DNA of 64,000 bases from JAGREO01 sp020446285 (lineage in GTDB: Bacteria; Pseudomonadota; Alphaproteobacteria; Geminicoccales; Geminicoccaceae): NCBI GenBank assembly GCA_041398005.1, contig JAWKVP010000005.1, positions 124,001-188,000 of the forward strand, written 5' to 3'. Under the pieces are notes generated by a model. That model ran no database searches and had not been told where the DNA came from. It saw nothing but the letters and a program-made list of their open reading frames with translations. A program made the position numbers and the translations under genes. Positions 8,823 to 18,013 of the stretch are shown piece after piece (positions within the stretch are counted from its first letter, which is position 1; each line of letters starts with the position of its first letter).

Positions 8823-10112
8823 ATGCGGCTTTCCCGTTACTTTCTTCCCGTGCTCAAGGAAACGCCCGGCGAGGCCGAGATCGTCAGCCATCAGCTGATG
8901 CTCCGCGCCGGGATGATCCAGCAACATCAGGCGGGCATCTACAACTGGCTGCCGCTGGGCTACAACGTCCTGCGCAAGATCGAGGCCATCGTGCATGAGG
9001 AGATGCAGCGCGCCGGTGCGATCCCGATCCTCATGCCGACAATCCAGTCCGCCGATCTCTGGCGCGAGAGCGGCCGCTACGAGGCCTATGGCAAGGAGAT
9101 GCTGCGCATCACCGACCGGCACGAGCGCGACATGCTCTACGGTCCCACCAACGAGGAGAATGTCACCGACATCTTCCGCCGGCATGTGAAGAGCTACCGC
9201 CAGTTGCCGTTGAACCTCTACCATATCCAGTGGAAGTTCCGCGACGAGATCCGCCCGCGCTTCGGCATCATGCGCGGCCGTGAATTTCTCATGAAGGACG
9301 CCTATTCCTTCGATCTCGACCGCGAGTCCGCCGAACGCGCCTACAATAACATGTTCGTCGCCTATCTGCGCACATTCCGCCGCATGGGCCTGACAGCCGT
9401 GCCGATGCGCGCCGATACCGGCCCCATCGGCGGCGATCTCTCGCATGAGTTCCAGATCCTCGCGTCGACGGGCGAAAGCGAGGTTTTTTACGATTCCACG
9501 TTCGAGCAGATCGACTTCTCCGCCGACGATCTCGACGTCGGGCAGCTCAAGTCGCTCTATGCGGCTGCCGACGAGAAACACGATCCGGCCAGTGTGCCCG
9601 CCGGCGTCGAGCTTCGCACCGGGCGCGGGATCGAGATCGGCCACATCTTCTATTTCGGCACCAAATATTCCGCGACGATGGGTGCGACGGTGACCAATGC
9701 CGAGGGCAAGGAAGTCGAGATCCATGGCGGCAGCTACGGCATCGGCGTATCGCGCCTCGTCGGCGCGCTGATCGAGGCGGGACATGACGAAAAGGGCATC
9801 ATCTGGCCCGAGAGCGTGGCACCATTTCGTGTCGGCATCGTCAATCTGCGCAGTGGTGACGCCGCCTGTGACGGGCTCTGCGAAGATCTCTATCAGCGCC
9901 TGCAGAAGGCCAGCATCGAGGTGCTTTATGACGACCGCGAGGAACGCGCCGGAGCGAAATTCGCCACCATGGAACTGATCGGCCTGCCCTGGCAGGTAGC
10001 CATCGGACCGCGCGGTGCGAAGACCGGCACGCTCGAGGTCAAGCGTCGCGACGGCAGCATCGAGCCATGTGAAGTGAATATCGACGGTTTTCTGGACCGG
10101 CTGACCGCCTGA
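8823..10112 (+). CDS. proS: Prolyl-tRNA synthetase, short alphaproteobacterial type
   Basis: This class II aminoacyl-tRNA synthetase charges tRNA-Pro. At 429 residues it is the compact form that lacks the editing (INS) domain between motifs 2 and 3. Motif 2 is visible around WKFRDEIRPRFGIMRGREFLMKD (residues about 137-159, split here only for reference) and motif 3 around GGSYGIGVSRLVGA. The C-terminal anticodon-binding domain begins near VAPFRVGIV. The start ATG reads MRLSRYFLPVLKETP, the usual beginning of this family. Its TGA overlaps the lolC start by one base, and the proS-lolC-lolD order is common in alphaproteobacteria. Confidence 0.97.
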   Translation: MRLSRYFLPVLKETPGEAEIVSHQLMLRAGMIQQHQAGIYNWLPLGYNVLRKIEAIVHEEMQRAGAIPILMPTIQSADLWRESGRYEAYGKEMLRITDRHERDMLYGPTNEENVTDIFRRHVKSYRQLPLNLYHIQWKFRDEIRPRFGIMRGREFLMKDAYSFDLDRESAERAYNNMFVAYLRTFRRMGLTAVPMRADTGPIGGDLSHEFQILASTGESEVFYDSTFEQIDFSADDLDVGQLKSLYAAADEKHDPASVPAGVELRTGRGIEIGHIFYFGTKYSATMGATVTNAEGKEVEIHGGSYGIGVSRLVGALIEAGHDEKGIIWPESVAPFRVGIVNLRSGDAACDGLCEDLYQRLQKASIEVLYDDREERAGAKFATMELIGLPWQVAIGPRGAKTGTLEVKRRDGSIEPCEVNIDGFLDRLTA

Positions 10113-11353
10113 TGCGGCTCGCCGAGAGGATCATCGCCTGGCGCTATCTCAGGCCGACGCGGGGCGAAGGCTTCGTTTCGGTCATCGCCGGCTTCGCGCT
10201 TTTGGGCATCACGCTTGGCGTCGGCACGCTCATCGTCGTGCTCGCGGTCATGAACGGCTTTCGCAGCGAACTGCTGGGCCGGGTGGTCGGCGTGAACGGC
10301 CATGCCACGATCGTCGCCGGACCGGAAGGACTCGACGCTCCCGCAGCGATCATGGCGGATCTGCAGGACGCACCGGGCGTCGTCGACATGATGCCCTATG
10401 TCGAGGGACAGGTGATGGCGAGTGCCAACGGCGTCTCCTCGGGCGCGCTCGTGCGCGGTGTCAATCCTCACGATCTCGCAAGGCGGCCGGTCTTCGCCGA
10501 CAATATCCGCCAGGGCGATCTCGCGATGCTGGCCGAGCCGGGTACGATCGCCGTCGGCTCGCGCATGGCCAACCGCATGGGGCTGGCTCCCGGTTCCACC
10601 CTGAGCCTGATCTCGCCCCAGGGTGCGGCCACCGCCTTTGGCACCATTCCCCGGATCAAGAGCTTTCAGGTCGTCGCCATCTTCGAAGTCGGCATGTACG
10701 AATATGACAATGGCTTCGTCTATATCCCCATCGCCGACGCACAATCCTATTTCCAGCTCGGCGACCGGGTGACGGCCGTCGAGATCATCGTCGACGAACC
10801 GGAGCGGATCGCCGGCTACCAGCAGGGTCTTCGCTCGCGCCTGAGCGGACTGGGGCGGCTGGTGACATGGCAGGATCTCAACGCCCAGTTCTTCAACGCG
10901 CTCGAAGTCGAGCGCAATGTGATGTTCCTCATTCTCACGCTTATCATCCTCGTTGCCGCCTTCAACATCATCACCGGCATCACCATGCTGGTGAAGAGCA
11001 AGGGCCGTGACATCGCCATCCTGCGCACGATGGGGGCGACACGCGGTGCGATCATGCGCATCTTCTTCCTCTCGGGTGCGTCCATCGGCATTGTCGGCAC
11101 CCTGCTCGGGCTTGCCATCGGCCTCGCCTTCGCGCTCAACATCGACAGCATCCGCCTCTGGCTCGAAGGGCTCACCGGCGCGCAGCTCTGGTCGGCGGAA
11201 ATCCGCTTTCTCTCCAAACTGCCGGCGGAAGTGAACCCGGACGACGTGATCCGGGTGGTGGGCATGGGCCTCGTCCTGTCGTTCCTCGCCACCATCTATC
11301 CGGCCTGGCGGGCGGCGCGTCTCGACCCAGTGGAAGCGCTTCGCTATGAGTGA
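10112..11353 (+). CDS. lolC: Lipoprotein-releasing ABC transporter permease LolC/E
   Basis: This 413-residue inner-membrane permease belongs to the MacB/FtsX fold family and extracts outer-membrane lipoproteins for transfer to LolA. It has a first membrane helix at about residues 24-46, a periplasmic domain to about 265, then three helices near 270-295, 318-345 and 375-400. The second membrane segment carries the family's KSKGRDIAILRTMGA stretch. Only one permease gene is present, so the complex is probably a homodimer, or the partner gene lies elsewhere. It is coupled to proS and lolD by overlapping codons. Confidence 0.93.
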   Translation: MRLAERIIAWRYLRPTRGEGFVSVIAGFALLGITLGVGTLIVVLAVMNGFRSELLGRVVGVNGHATIVAGPEGLDAPAAIMADLQDAPGVVDMMPYVEGQVMASANGVSSGALVRGVNPHDLARRPVFADNIRQGDLAMLAEPGTIAVGSRMANRMGLAPGSTLSLISPQGAATAFGTIPRIKSFQVVAIFEVGMYEYDNGFVYIPIADAQSYFQLGDRVTAVEIIVDEPERIAGYQQGLRSRLSGLGRLVTWQDLNAQFFNALEVERNVMFLILTLIILVAAFNIITGITMLVKSKGRDIAILRTMGATRGAIMRIFFLSGASIGIVGTLLGLAIGLAFALNIDSIRLWLEGLTGAQLWSAEIRFLSKLPAEVNPDDVIRVVGMGLVLSFLATIYPAWRAARLDPVEALRYE

Positions 11354-12032
11354 CAGGGGCTCCGGGGCGGCACTCGTTCTGGCATCGATCCGCCGGACAT
11401 TCGAGCAGGGCGGCGACCAGTTGGAGATCCTCAAGGGCGTCGATGTCACGCTGGAGCCGGCGACGACGACGGCACTCGTCGGACCGTCCGGTTCCGGCAA
11501 GTCGACGCTCCTGCATATCGCCGGGCTGCTGGAACGCCCGACATCGGGCAACATTGTCGTGAACGGCCGGGACTGCACGACGCTGGCGGACAGTGTCCGC
11601 ACCCGCCTGCGCCGCGATTCCATCGGCTTCGTCTACCAGTTCCATCACCTCCTGCCCGATTTCACGGCCATCGAGAACGTGATGATGCCGCGCCTGTTGC
11701 AGGGCAAGGGTTACCGGGCGGCGCAGGGAGATGCGAGCGACCTGCTCGAACGGCTCGGGCTCGGCCATCGCCTGACCCACCGGCCGGCAAGGCTCTCAGG
11801 CGGCGAGCAACAGCGCGTCGCCATTGCCCGTGCACTCGTCAACCGCCCGTCGATCCTTCTGGCCGACGAGCCGACCGGCAATCTCGACCCGCGCACCGCC
11901 GACGAGGTCATGCGCCTGCTTCTCGATGTCTGCAGCGAAACCCGCGCCGCGGCACTGATCGCCACCCACAATCACGAACTCGCCGAACGCATGACCCGCA
12001 CGCTGATCGTGCAGGACGGGCGGCTGGTGTAG
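11346..12032 (+). CDS. lolD: Lipoprotein-releasing ABC transporter ATPase LolD
   Basis: This 228-residue ATPase drives lipoprotein release by the LolC/E permease. Walker A is GPSGSGKST (residues 46-54), the signature is LSGGEQQRVAIARAL and Walker B is ILLADEPTGNLD. The gene starts eight bases inside the end of lolC, consistent with translational coupling. It ends the proS-lolC-lolD transcript and faces two small convergent genes; the 49 bases between them contain only a weak, imperfect stem with a T run. Confidence 0.94.
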   Translation: MSDRGSGAALVLASIRRTFEQGGDQLEILKGVDVTLEPATTTALVGPSGSGKSTLLHIAGLLERPTSGNIVVNGRDCTTLADSVRTRLRRDSIGFVYQFHHLLPDFTAIENVMMPRLLQGKGYRAAQGDASDLLERLGLGHRLTHRPARLSGGEQQRVAIARALVNRPSILLADEPTGNLDPRTADEVMRLLLDVCSETRAAALIATHNHELAERMTRTLIVQDGRLV

Positions 12033-12081
12033 CGCAGCGATCAGCGATCGCCGGGTTTTTCGGGCGCTGACCCGGTGGGCT

Positions 12082-12417
12082 CTACAGCAACTGCCGCATG
12101 GAACGGTCGATGGCCGAGAGAAGCAGGCTGTCCGGGTCGCTCAGGCAGTGGGCCTTCACCAGCTCGCCGAAGGCCTGCGAGAGATCGCCGCGATCCTCCG
12201 GCACCGTGATTCCGCGCTTTTCGATCAGGTATTTCGTCATCTCGGTGACGAGCGCCACGGCCTTCTGCTCGTCCTCGCCAACCTGCTGATGCGCCTCCGC
12301 GCAGCTGAGATAGAGAATGTCGAGAAGGTTGTCACCGTCGTCTGCGGCCCTGGCCGATGCCGTCAGGGCGAGAAGAGCGGCCGCGGCGAGTGTCGCACGG
12401 GTCAGGAACAGGGGCAT
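12082..12417 (-). CDS. Small exported protein, HdeA-like size and layout
   Basis: This 111-residue predicted periplasmic protein has a signal peptide of about 24 residues (MPLFLTRATLAAAALLALTA, cleavage after ARA). The mature part is about 87 residues with two cysteines (LSCAEAHQQ and KAHCLSD), a size and cysteine arrangement resembling acid-stress HdeA-type proteins, though I cannot confirm the family. The ATG at 12417 is preceded by AAAGGAC at good spacing; a longer frame starting upstream lacks this. It lies 33 bases after the glycine-zipper gene on the same strand. Confidence 0.75.
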   Translation of the reverse strand: MPLFLTRATLAAAALLALTASARAADDGDNLLDILYLSCAEAHQQVGEDEQKAVALVTEMTKYLIEKRGITVPEDRGDLSQAFGELVKAHCLSDPDSLLLSAIDRSMRQLL

Positions 12418-12450
12418 GATTTTGTCCTTTCGGGAGGAGATCGGCTGCAT

Positions 12451-12780
12451 TCAGTCCATCAGGTCGCCGACGATCGCGCCGCCGGCGCCGCCATAGAGCC
12501 CGCCCTTGAGCGCGCCATCGAGCCCGCCGGTCAGCGCACCGACCCCGGCACCGACCGCAGCGCCGGTCAGCGCATCCTTGCGCGCCTTGCGGCTCTTGAT
12601 GACGGCACCGGCACCGGCACCAAGAAAGCCGCCCTTGAGCGCGCCCTTGACGCCATCGCCGAGAAGCGCACCAGCGCCAGCGCCGACGACGGCACCAGCG
12701 GCAGTCTGCGCCATCGCGGCCGGTGTCGCGAGCATCAGTGCCGCGGCGAACAGAATCGGTGCTCCCTTGCGGATCATCAT
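12451..12780 (-). CDS. Exported glycine-zipper protein
   Basis: This is a protein of about 109 residues with an N-terminal signal peptide (MMIRKGAPILFAAALMLATP, cleavage near AMA-QT). It is followed by tandem glycine-zipper segments such as GAVVGAGAGALLG, GGFLGAGAGA, TGAAVGAGVGALTGG and GGLYGGAGGAIVG. Such repeats pack membrane helices in outer-membrane lipoproteins and YMGG-like proteins; there is no lipobox here. Two adjacent ATGs (12780, 12777) follow GGGAG; either may be used. The longer upstream frame is arginine-rich and non-credible. It lies downstream of cobB and upstream of a second small exported protein. Confidence 0.75.
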   Translation of the reverse strand: MMIRKGAPILFAAALMLATPAAMAQTAAGAVVGAGAGALLGDGVKGALKGGFLGAGAGAVIKSRKARKDALTGAAVGAGVGALTGGLDGALKGGLYGGAGGAIVGDLMD

Positions 12781-12922
12781 GAGCGGCTCCCTTGCGTCGG
12801 CCGTTCCGGTACGGGCCGATCGGTGTTCGAGACGATTCTTGCACATGACTGCATACCGCCCGGACGGACGCGCATCAAGATCCGCAGCGCACGGATCCAC
12901 CGCACCCCGCCCACCTGCGCGC

Positions 12923-14230
12923 TCATGCCCAGGCGCGGTCGATGACATGGACGAACGAGCCCATGATCCGGCCCTCGCGAAGGCCCGTCGCGCCGAGATC
13001 CATACCTTCGGCATCCTCCGCGAGGAAGAGCGCCTCGCCCGGCCCGGCAGCGACGGTCGTCGCATAGTGGAATTCGTGGCCCGTCAGCGCGAACGGCCAG
13101 GGAGTGCCGGCGAGCGGCCGGAGACGGCGATAGCCGAGCTGCCTGCGACGCTCCCGAAACGAGGTTTCGAGCGGAAGGAGGCCAAGCATCGGCCATGTTC
13201 GCCCATCGGCATCCGTCAGATGCCGCCCGAGGGTCATGTAGCCGCCGCATTCGCCATAGACGAGACCGTCGAAGGCGCGCATCGCCGCGTGAAAGCGGCC
13301 GGCATTGGCGAGCGTTCCGGCATGGAGCTCGGGATAGCCGCCCGGCAGGAAGACGGCATCGCAACCGGGCTCCGGCACCTCGTCGGCAAGCGGCGAGAAG
13401 AAGGAGAGTTCACCACCTGCCTGCCGCCAGCCGTCGAGCATGTGCGGATAGGTGAAGGAGAAGGCTGTATCGCGGGCGATCGCCGTACGCTGTCCGGGTG
13501 GCGGAAGGCCTGCCCCTTCCCCGGATCCGGTCCCGGCCGGCCGCCGCGCGAGGTCGAGAAGGAGATCGAGATCGACCGAACGTTCGACAAGCCTTGCGGC
13601 ATGGGCGATGAACCCGGCGAGCGCGTCATGCTCTCCCGCTTGCACGAGCCCGAGATGCCTCGACGGCAGGATGAGGCCCGCATCGCGCACGAGACTGCCC
13701 GCCACCGGAATTCCGCTTGCGCAGAGCACCTTGCGGAGCATGGTTTCGTGACGGGCGGAGCCGACATTGTTCAGGATGACGGCGGCAATATCGACATCCG
13801 CGCGGTGCCGGGCGAATCCCTCGACCAGCGGTGCGACGGAATGGCTCATGCGACCGCAATCGACAGTGAGAACCACGGGCAGGCGCAGGATCGACGCGAG
13901 ATCGGCGCAGCCACCGCGCCCGTCGGGCGGAGCACCGTCGAAGAGCCCCATGGCTCCCTCGACGATCAAAAGGTCACCGTCGAGGCCCGCCACGAGACCG
14001 GCGATGCGCGCGGGCGTCATCGCGAACGCATCGAGATTGACGCTGCGCTGGCCGCTCGCCGCCTCATGAAAGCGCGGGTCGATATAGTCGGGTCCGCTCT
14101 TTGCCGAGGCGGTGCGAATGCCCTTTTCCCGCATGGCCCGCAGCAGGCCGAGCGTGACCAGCGTCTTGCCCGAGCCCGATGACGGTGCCGCGATGACGAG
14201 GCCGCGCATGCCCTCCGGCGATCCGTTCAT
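12923..14230 (-). CDS. cobB: Cobyrinate a,c-diamide synthase
   Basis: This 435-residue enzyme amidates the a and c carboxylates of (hydrogeno)byrinic or cobyrinic acid using ATP and glutamine. The N-terminal dethiobiotin-synthetase-like domain has the P-loop APSSGSGKT (residues about 15-23) and SAKSGPDYIDPRFH. The C-terminal class I glutamine amidotransferase domain has its nucleophile in VYGECGGYM and the histidine in HEFHYAT. The ATG at 14230 overlaps the cobA TGA, so the start is secure. It is part of cobalamin biosynthesis, in a cobA-cobB pair divergent from cbiD-cobK. Confidence 0.94.
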   Translation of the reverse strand: MNGSPEGMRGLVIAAPSSGSGKTLVTLGLLRAMREKGIRTASAKSGPDYIDPRFHEAASGQRSVNLDAFAMTPARIAGLVAGLDGDLLIVEGAMGLFDGAPPDGRGGCADLASILRLPVVLTVDCGRMSHSVAPLVEGFARHRADVDIAAVILNNVGSARHETMLRKVLCASGIPVAGSLVRDAGLILPSRHLGLVQAGEHDALAGFIAHAARLVERSVDLDLLLDLARRPAGTGSGEGAGLPPPGQRTAIARDTAFSFTYPHMLDGWRQAGGELSFFSPLADEVPEPGCDAVFLPGGYPELHAGTLANAGRFHAAMRAFDGLVYGECGGYMTLGRHLTDADGRTWPMLGLLPLETSFRERRRQLGYRRLRPLAGTPWPFALTGHEFHYATTVAAGPGEALFLAEDAEGMDLGATGLREGRIMGSFVHVIDRAWA

Positions 14231-15099
14231 CCGGCATCCGGCCACTGGCGGTGCCCGAGCGGATCGAGCGAGCGCGGCCGTTCACCGTGCAACTGGCCGA
14301 GCCAGTCGAGCGCCTGGCGCATGAGCACGACGGGACCGACGCAGACGATGGCCGGCGCCTCGATGGCGAACCGCTCGACATCTTCCGCCGCCCGGCCGAG
14401 ATCGGTCTCGTGCACCGCCTGCGTCGGCAGGCTCGCATCGCTGACGATGGCGACGGGTTCGCGGGGATCGCGCCCGGCGGCGATCAGTTCGGCGGTGATG
14501 GTCGAAAGATGGCGAATGGCCATGTAGATCACGAGTACGGGCGAGCCCTTCGCCACCGCCCGCCAGTCGATCCTGGAGGGCGTCATGCCGTTCTGGTCGT
14601 GGCCGGTGATGAAGGTGACGGCCTGATTGACGTCACGGTGGGTGACCGGGATGCCGGCATAGGCGAGCCCGCCGATCCCCGCCGAAATGCCGGGAACGAT
14701 GCGGATCGGCACGCCGGCGCCGACCAGCGCCAGCGCTTCCTCGCCGCCGCGTCCGAAGACGAACGGATCGCCGCCCTTGAGCCTCAGCACCCGCTTTCCC
14801 GCGCGCGCAAGCTCGATCAGCCGCAGGGAAATGTCGCGCTGGCTGACCGACGGCTTGCCGCCGCGCTTGCCCGCATATTCGATCGCGCACCCCTCGCGGG
14901 CAAAGGCGAGAATGCGCCTGTCCACGAGCGCGTCATAGATGATCACGTCCGCCTGCCCGAGCGCATGCAGCGCATGCAGCGTCAACAGCCCCGGATCGCC
15001 CGGCCCCGCCCCCACGAGCCAGACATGGCCGGCCTGCAGGACAGGCCAGTCCATGCCCCTGCCCTCGGGATACCCGTGATGGTCGGTCAATTCGGTCAT
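14227..15099 (-). CDS. cobA: Uroporphyrinogen-III C-methyltransferase
   Basis: This 290-residue SAM-dependent enzyme methylates uroporphyrinogen III at C2 and C7 to give precorrin-2, the entry step to cobalamin (and sirohaem). The SUMT motifs are VWLVGAGPGDPGLLTL, YDALVD and RLKGGDPFVFGRGGEE. The length suits a stand-alone methyltransferase without the CysG dehydrogenase/ferrochelatase domain. The ATG at 15099 is the first possible and lies only 64 bases from the start of cbiD on the other strand, so the two transcripts must share a very compact promoter region. Confidence 0.95.
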   Translation of the reverse strand: MTELTDHHGYPEGRGMDWPVLQAGHVWLVGAGPGDPGLLTLHALHALGQADVIIYDALVDRRILAFAREGCAIEYAGKRGGKPSVSQRDISLRLIELARAGKRVLRLKGGDPFVFGRGGEEALALVGAGVPIRIVPGISAGIGGLAYAGIPVTHRDVNQAVTFITGHDQNGMTPSRIDWRAVAKGSPVLVIYMAIRHLSTITAELIAAGRDPREPVAIVSDASLPTQAVHETDLGRAAEDVERFAIEAPAIVCVGPVVLMRQALDWLGQLHGERPRSLDPLGHRQWPDAG

Positions 15100-15163
15100 G
15101 AATGGCTCTCTAGCAGCGTTCGGGAAGCTTCGGCAACGACGTGCGATCCTCTATACTCGCCGC

Positions 15164-16201
15164 ATGGCACGAAAGCCCGAAGGCGAACTCAGGACCGGCT
15201 TTACCACGGGCGCATGCGCTACCGCCGCCGCGCGCGCGGCCTTTCTCGCCCTGCGCGACGGTTTCTTTCCGCAAACGGTGCAGATCGAGCTGCCGCGCGG
15301 CCGGATCGTCGAATTCACGCCGGAATGCCCGTCGCTCGGCGATGGCGAGGCGCGGGCCGGCATCGTCAAGGATGCGGGCGACGATCCCGACGTCACCCAC
15401 GGCGCGCTCGTTCTCGTCACCCTGCGGCGAACCGCACCCGGCAGCGGCATCGTCTTTCGCGCCGGCGAGGGGGTTGGAACGGTGACCCGCCCGGGATTGC
15501 CCGTTCCGCCCGGCGAACCCGCCATCAATCCGGTGCCGCGATCCATGCTCAGGGATGCCGTGGAACACGGAGATTTCGAGATCGAGATTGCCATTCCGGG
15601 GGGCGAGGAACTGGCCCGGCAGACCTGGAACCCGCGCCTCGGCATCGTGGGCGGTCTCTCCATCCTCGGCACCACCGGCATCGTCCGTCCTTTTTCCTGT
15701 TCGGCCTGGATCGCCTCCATCCACCGGGGCGTGGATGTCGTCCGCGCGTCGGGTGAGCCCCATGCGGCCGGCTGCACCGGTGCGACATCGGAAAGGGCGG
15801 TACAGGAGCATTTCGGCCTGCCGGATCATGCCATGCTGGACATGGGCGACTTCGCCGGCGGACTGCTCCGCTATGTTGCGAGACACCCGATCCCGCGCCT
15901 GACCATCGGCGGTGGCCTCGGCAAGCTGGCGAAACTGGGCCAGGGCGCGCGCGACCTGCATTCATCGCGAAGCCGTGTGGATTTCGCCCGCCTCGCCGAA
16001 CTGGCGGGAGACCGGCGAATCGAAACCTGCGGAACCGTTCTCCACGCCTTCGAACTGGCCGGCCCGCCACTCGCCCGTGCCATCGCCCGCGCGGCATACG
16101 ATCAGGCAAGCCTCATGCTCGACAATGACGGGATCGAACTCCAGATCGTTGCGACCGATCGTGCGGGCACGATCCTCGCCATCGCGAGTGCCGAAAGGTG
16201 A
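15164..16201 (+). CDS. cbiD: Cobalt-precorrin-5B C1-methyltransferase CbiD
   Basis: This 345-residue protein methylates C1 of the ring-contracted precorrin. The family N-terminus LRTGFTTGACATAAARAA is clear, as are the later stretches EGVGTVTRPGLPVPPGEPAIN and GLSILGTTGIVRPFS. I chose the ATG at 15164 (MARKPEGEL) because homology begins right after it; the earlier in-frame start at 15098 lies inside cobA's start region. The stop overlaps the GTG of cobK. CbiD belongs classically to the anaerobic (cobalt-early) route but also occurs in alphaproteobacteria that lack CobF. Confidence 0.93.
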   Translation: MARKPEGELRTGFTTGACATAAARAAFLALRDGFFPQTVQIELPRGRIVEFTPECPSLGDGEARAGIVKDAGDDPDVTHGALVLVTLRRTAPGSGIVFRAGEGVGTVTRPGLPVPPGEPAINPVPRSMLRDAVEHGDFEIEIAIPGGEELARQTWNPRLGIVGGLSILGTTGIVRPFSCSAWIASIHRGVDVVRASGEPHAAGCTGATSERAVQEHFGLPDHAMLDMGDFAGGLLRYVARHPIPRLTIGGGLGKLAKLGQGARDLHSSRSRVDFARLAELAGDRRIETCGTVLHAFELAGPPLARAIARAAYDQASLMLDNDGIELQIVATDRAGTILAIASAER

Positions 16202-16938
16202 GCCTCCTGCTCCTCGCCGGAACCCGCGAGGCGCGCGCGCTCGCCTTTGCTCTCCATGAGGCGGGAATGCGTGATGCGATCGTCTCTCTTGCCGGCGAAA
16301 CCCGTCACCCGGTGGCCTTCCCCTTTCCGCTGCGAAGGGGTGGCTTCGGCGGTGCCGCAGGCCTCAAGGCATTCATCCGCGAAAACCGCATCTCGCGCAT
16401 CGTCGATGCCACCCATCCGTTTGCCACATATCCCGAAATCGTCCGGAAAACCGCCATGCGGGCGGGAACGGATTATCTCCGCCTCCTCCGCCCGCCCTGG
16501 CCCGTACGCGACGGCTGGCGGATCGTCGCTTCGCTCGACGAGGCATCGACCGCCCTGCCGAAAGGTTGCCGTGCATTATTGGCAACCGGACGCAAGAGCC
16601 TGAAATTTTTTGAAGAAACCGATGCGGAATGGCTTGGCCTGCGGATGATCGATCCACCCTCAGGGATCGGCCGGGATGGCCCCGTCCAGCCACTCGCCCT
16701 CACCCTGAATGCGACGGTCGCCGACGAAATCGCGACGATGACCGCACATCGCGTCACCCATCTCGTCACGAAGAATTCCGGCGGATCGAACGGAACCGCC
16801 AGGCTGGATGCCGCCGAAGCACTTGGCCTGCAGGTCGTCATGGTCGCCCGGCCACACCATCCCGGCGCCGGCGCCGTCACCACCGTCGAGGAAGCCTTTG
16901 CCGCACTGATGGCGGCCGGCGCTCTCAGCGGTCGATGA
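16198..16938 (+). CDS. cobK: Precorrin-6A reductase
   Basis: This 246-residue NAD(P)H-dependent reductase of the CobK/CbiJ family acts on the C18-C19 double bond of precorrin-6A in cobalamin synthesis. The N-terminus LLLAGTREARALA and the internal DATHPFA motif are typical, as is the C-terminal VTKNSGG. It begins with GTG overlapping the cbiD stop (GTGA). Its 3' end overlaps the convergent choV by 14 bases, so there is no space for a conventional terminator between the two operons. Confidence 0.93.
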   Translation: MSLLLLAGTREARALAFALHEAGMRDAIVSLAGETRHPVAFPFPLRRGGFGGAAGLKAFIRENRISRIVDATHPFATYPEIVRKTAMRAGTDYLRLLRPPWPVRDGWRIVASLDEASTALPKGCRALLATGRKSLKFFEETDAEWLGLRMIDPPSGIGRDGPVQPLALTLNATVADEIATMTAHRVTHLVTKNSGGSNGTARLDAAEALGLQVVMVARPHHPGAGAVTTVEEAFAALMAAGALSGR

Positions 16939-18013
16939 GTGCCGAGAACAGCCGCTGCCGATCAACCACACCCAGCACCGTTCCATCATCATCCACGACG
17001 ATGAACGGCCCATGGCCCCGCGCCGCGCAGGCAATCAGCTCGCGCATCGCTGTTTCCGGCGAACAGGTCACGGCCGTGGGCGATGCGGTTCTGTCCGCGG
17101 TCAGTGCAGCGATGGCCGAAGCCCGTCCGGGCAGGTCTTCCGCGCCCACCGGACGCATCAGCGAGCGGGCACGAAAGACTCCGAGCGGGTTCACGTTGGC
17201 CACGAACTTCTGCACATAATCATTTGCCGGGGCTGAGATGATTTCCTCCGGCGTTCCCGCCTGGACAATGCGTCCTCCCTCCATGATGGCGATGCGGTTG
17301 CCGAGCTTGATCGCCTCGTCGAGATCGTGGCTGACGAAGATGATGGTCTTGCCGAGCTGTTGCTGGAGTTCGAGCAGTTCATCCTGCAAACGGTCGCGGA
17401 TCAGCGGATCGAGCGCCGAGAACGGCTCGTCCATGAGCAGGATGTCGGCGTCGGTGGCAAAGGCGCGGGCAAGCCCTACCCGCTGCTGCATCCCGCCGGA
17501 AAGCTCATGCGCATATTTGTCGGCCCACTCGCCGAGATGCACGAGTTCGAGTTTCTCCCTGACCGTCCGTGCACGTTCGACCGCGCTGGTTCCCCGCAAT
17601 TCCAGACCGAAACCGACATTTTCCGCAACGGTACGCCAGGGAAAAAGCGCAAACTGCTGGAAAACCATGGCAATTCGCCGTGTACGCAGGCGGCGCAGGA
17701 TTCTCTGTCCACAATTCGCGACATCGACGCTCTGGCCGCCATCCTCGATCAGCACCTTTCCCCTGGTCACACGGTTCAACCGGTTAACCGCACGCAGGAG
17801 GGTCGATTTGCCGGACCCGGAAAGCCCCATGAGGACGAAGAGCTCGCCCCTTGCGACGGCAAGATTGCATTGCGCGGCACCGAGCACCTGACCGGTCCGT
17901 TCGAGGATGGTCTCGCGCCGTTCGCCCGCGTCGATCATGGGCAACGCCTTGCCCGGTGCGTCGCCAAAGACGATGTCCACATCAATGAATTCGACCGCTG
18001 CCGGCAGGCTCAT
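16925..18013 (-). CDS. choV: Choline/betaine ABC transporter ATPase ChoV
   Basis: This 362-residue ATPase of the ProV/ChoV group has Walker A GLSGSGKST (residues 63-71), Q-loop FQQFALFPWRTV, signature LSGGMQQRVGLARA and Walker B ILLMDEPFSALDP. The C-terminus holds a CBS-like regulatory segment (FIVVDDDGTVLGVVDRQRLF). The start ATG overlaps the choW stop; longer frames upstream run through choW in another frame and are rejected. Together with choW and choX it forms an osmoprotectant importer; catabolic use of choline is also possible. Confidence 0.92.
   Translation of the reverse strand: MSLPAAVEFIDVDIVFGDAPGKALPMIDAGERRETILERTGQVLGAAQCNLAVARGELFVLMGLSGSGKSTLLRAVNRLNRVTRGKVLIEDGGQSVDVANCGQRILRRLRTRRIAMVFQQFALFPWRTVAENVGFGLELRGTSAVERARTVREKLELVHLGEWADKYAHELSGGMQQRVGLARAFATDADILLMDEPFSALDPLIRDRLQDELLELQQQLGKTIIFVSHDLDEAIKLGNRIAIMEGGRIVQAGTPEEIISAPANDYVQKFVANVNPLGVFRARSLMRPVGAEDLPGRASAIAALTADRTASPTAVTCSPETAMRELIACAARGHGPFIVVDDDGTVLGVVDRQRLFSALIDR

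Noticed and set aside
12033..12081. Terminator between lolD and the small exported protein gene
   Set aside because: TCAGCG/CGCTGA arms flank a T-containing loop, but the inner stem mismatches and there is no trailing T run.
15100..15163. A cobalamin riboswitch before cobA or cbiD
   Set aside because: The gap is only 64 bases, too short for the full aptamer, and no B12-box-like segment was seen.
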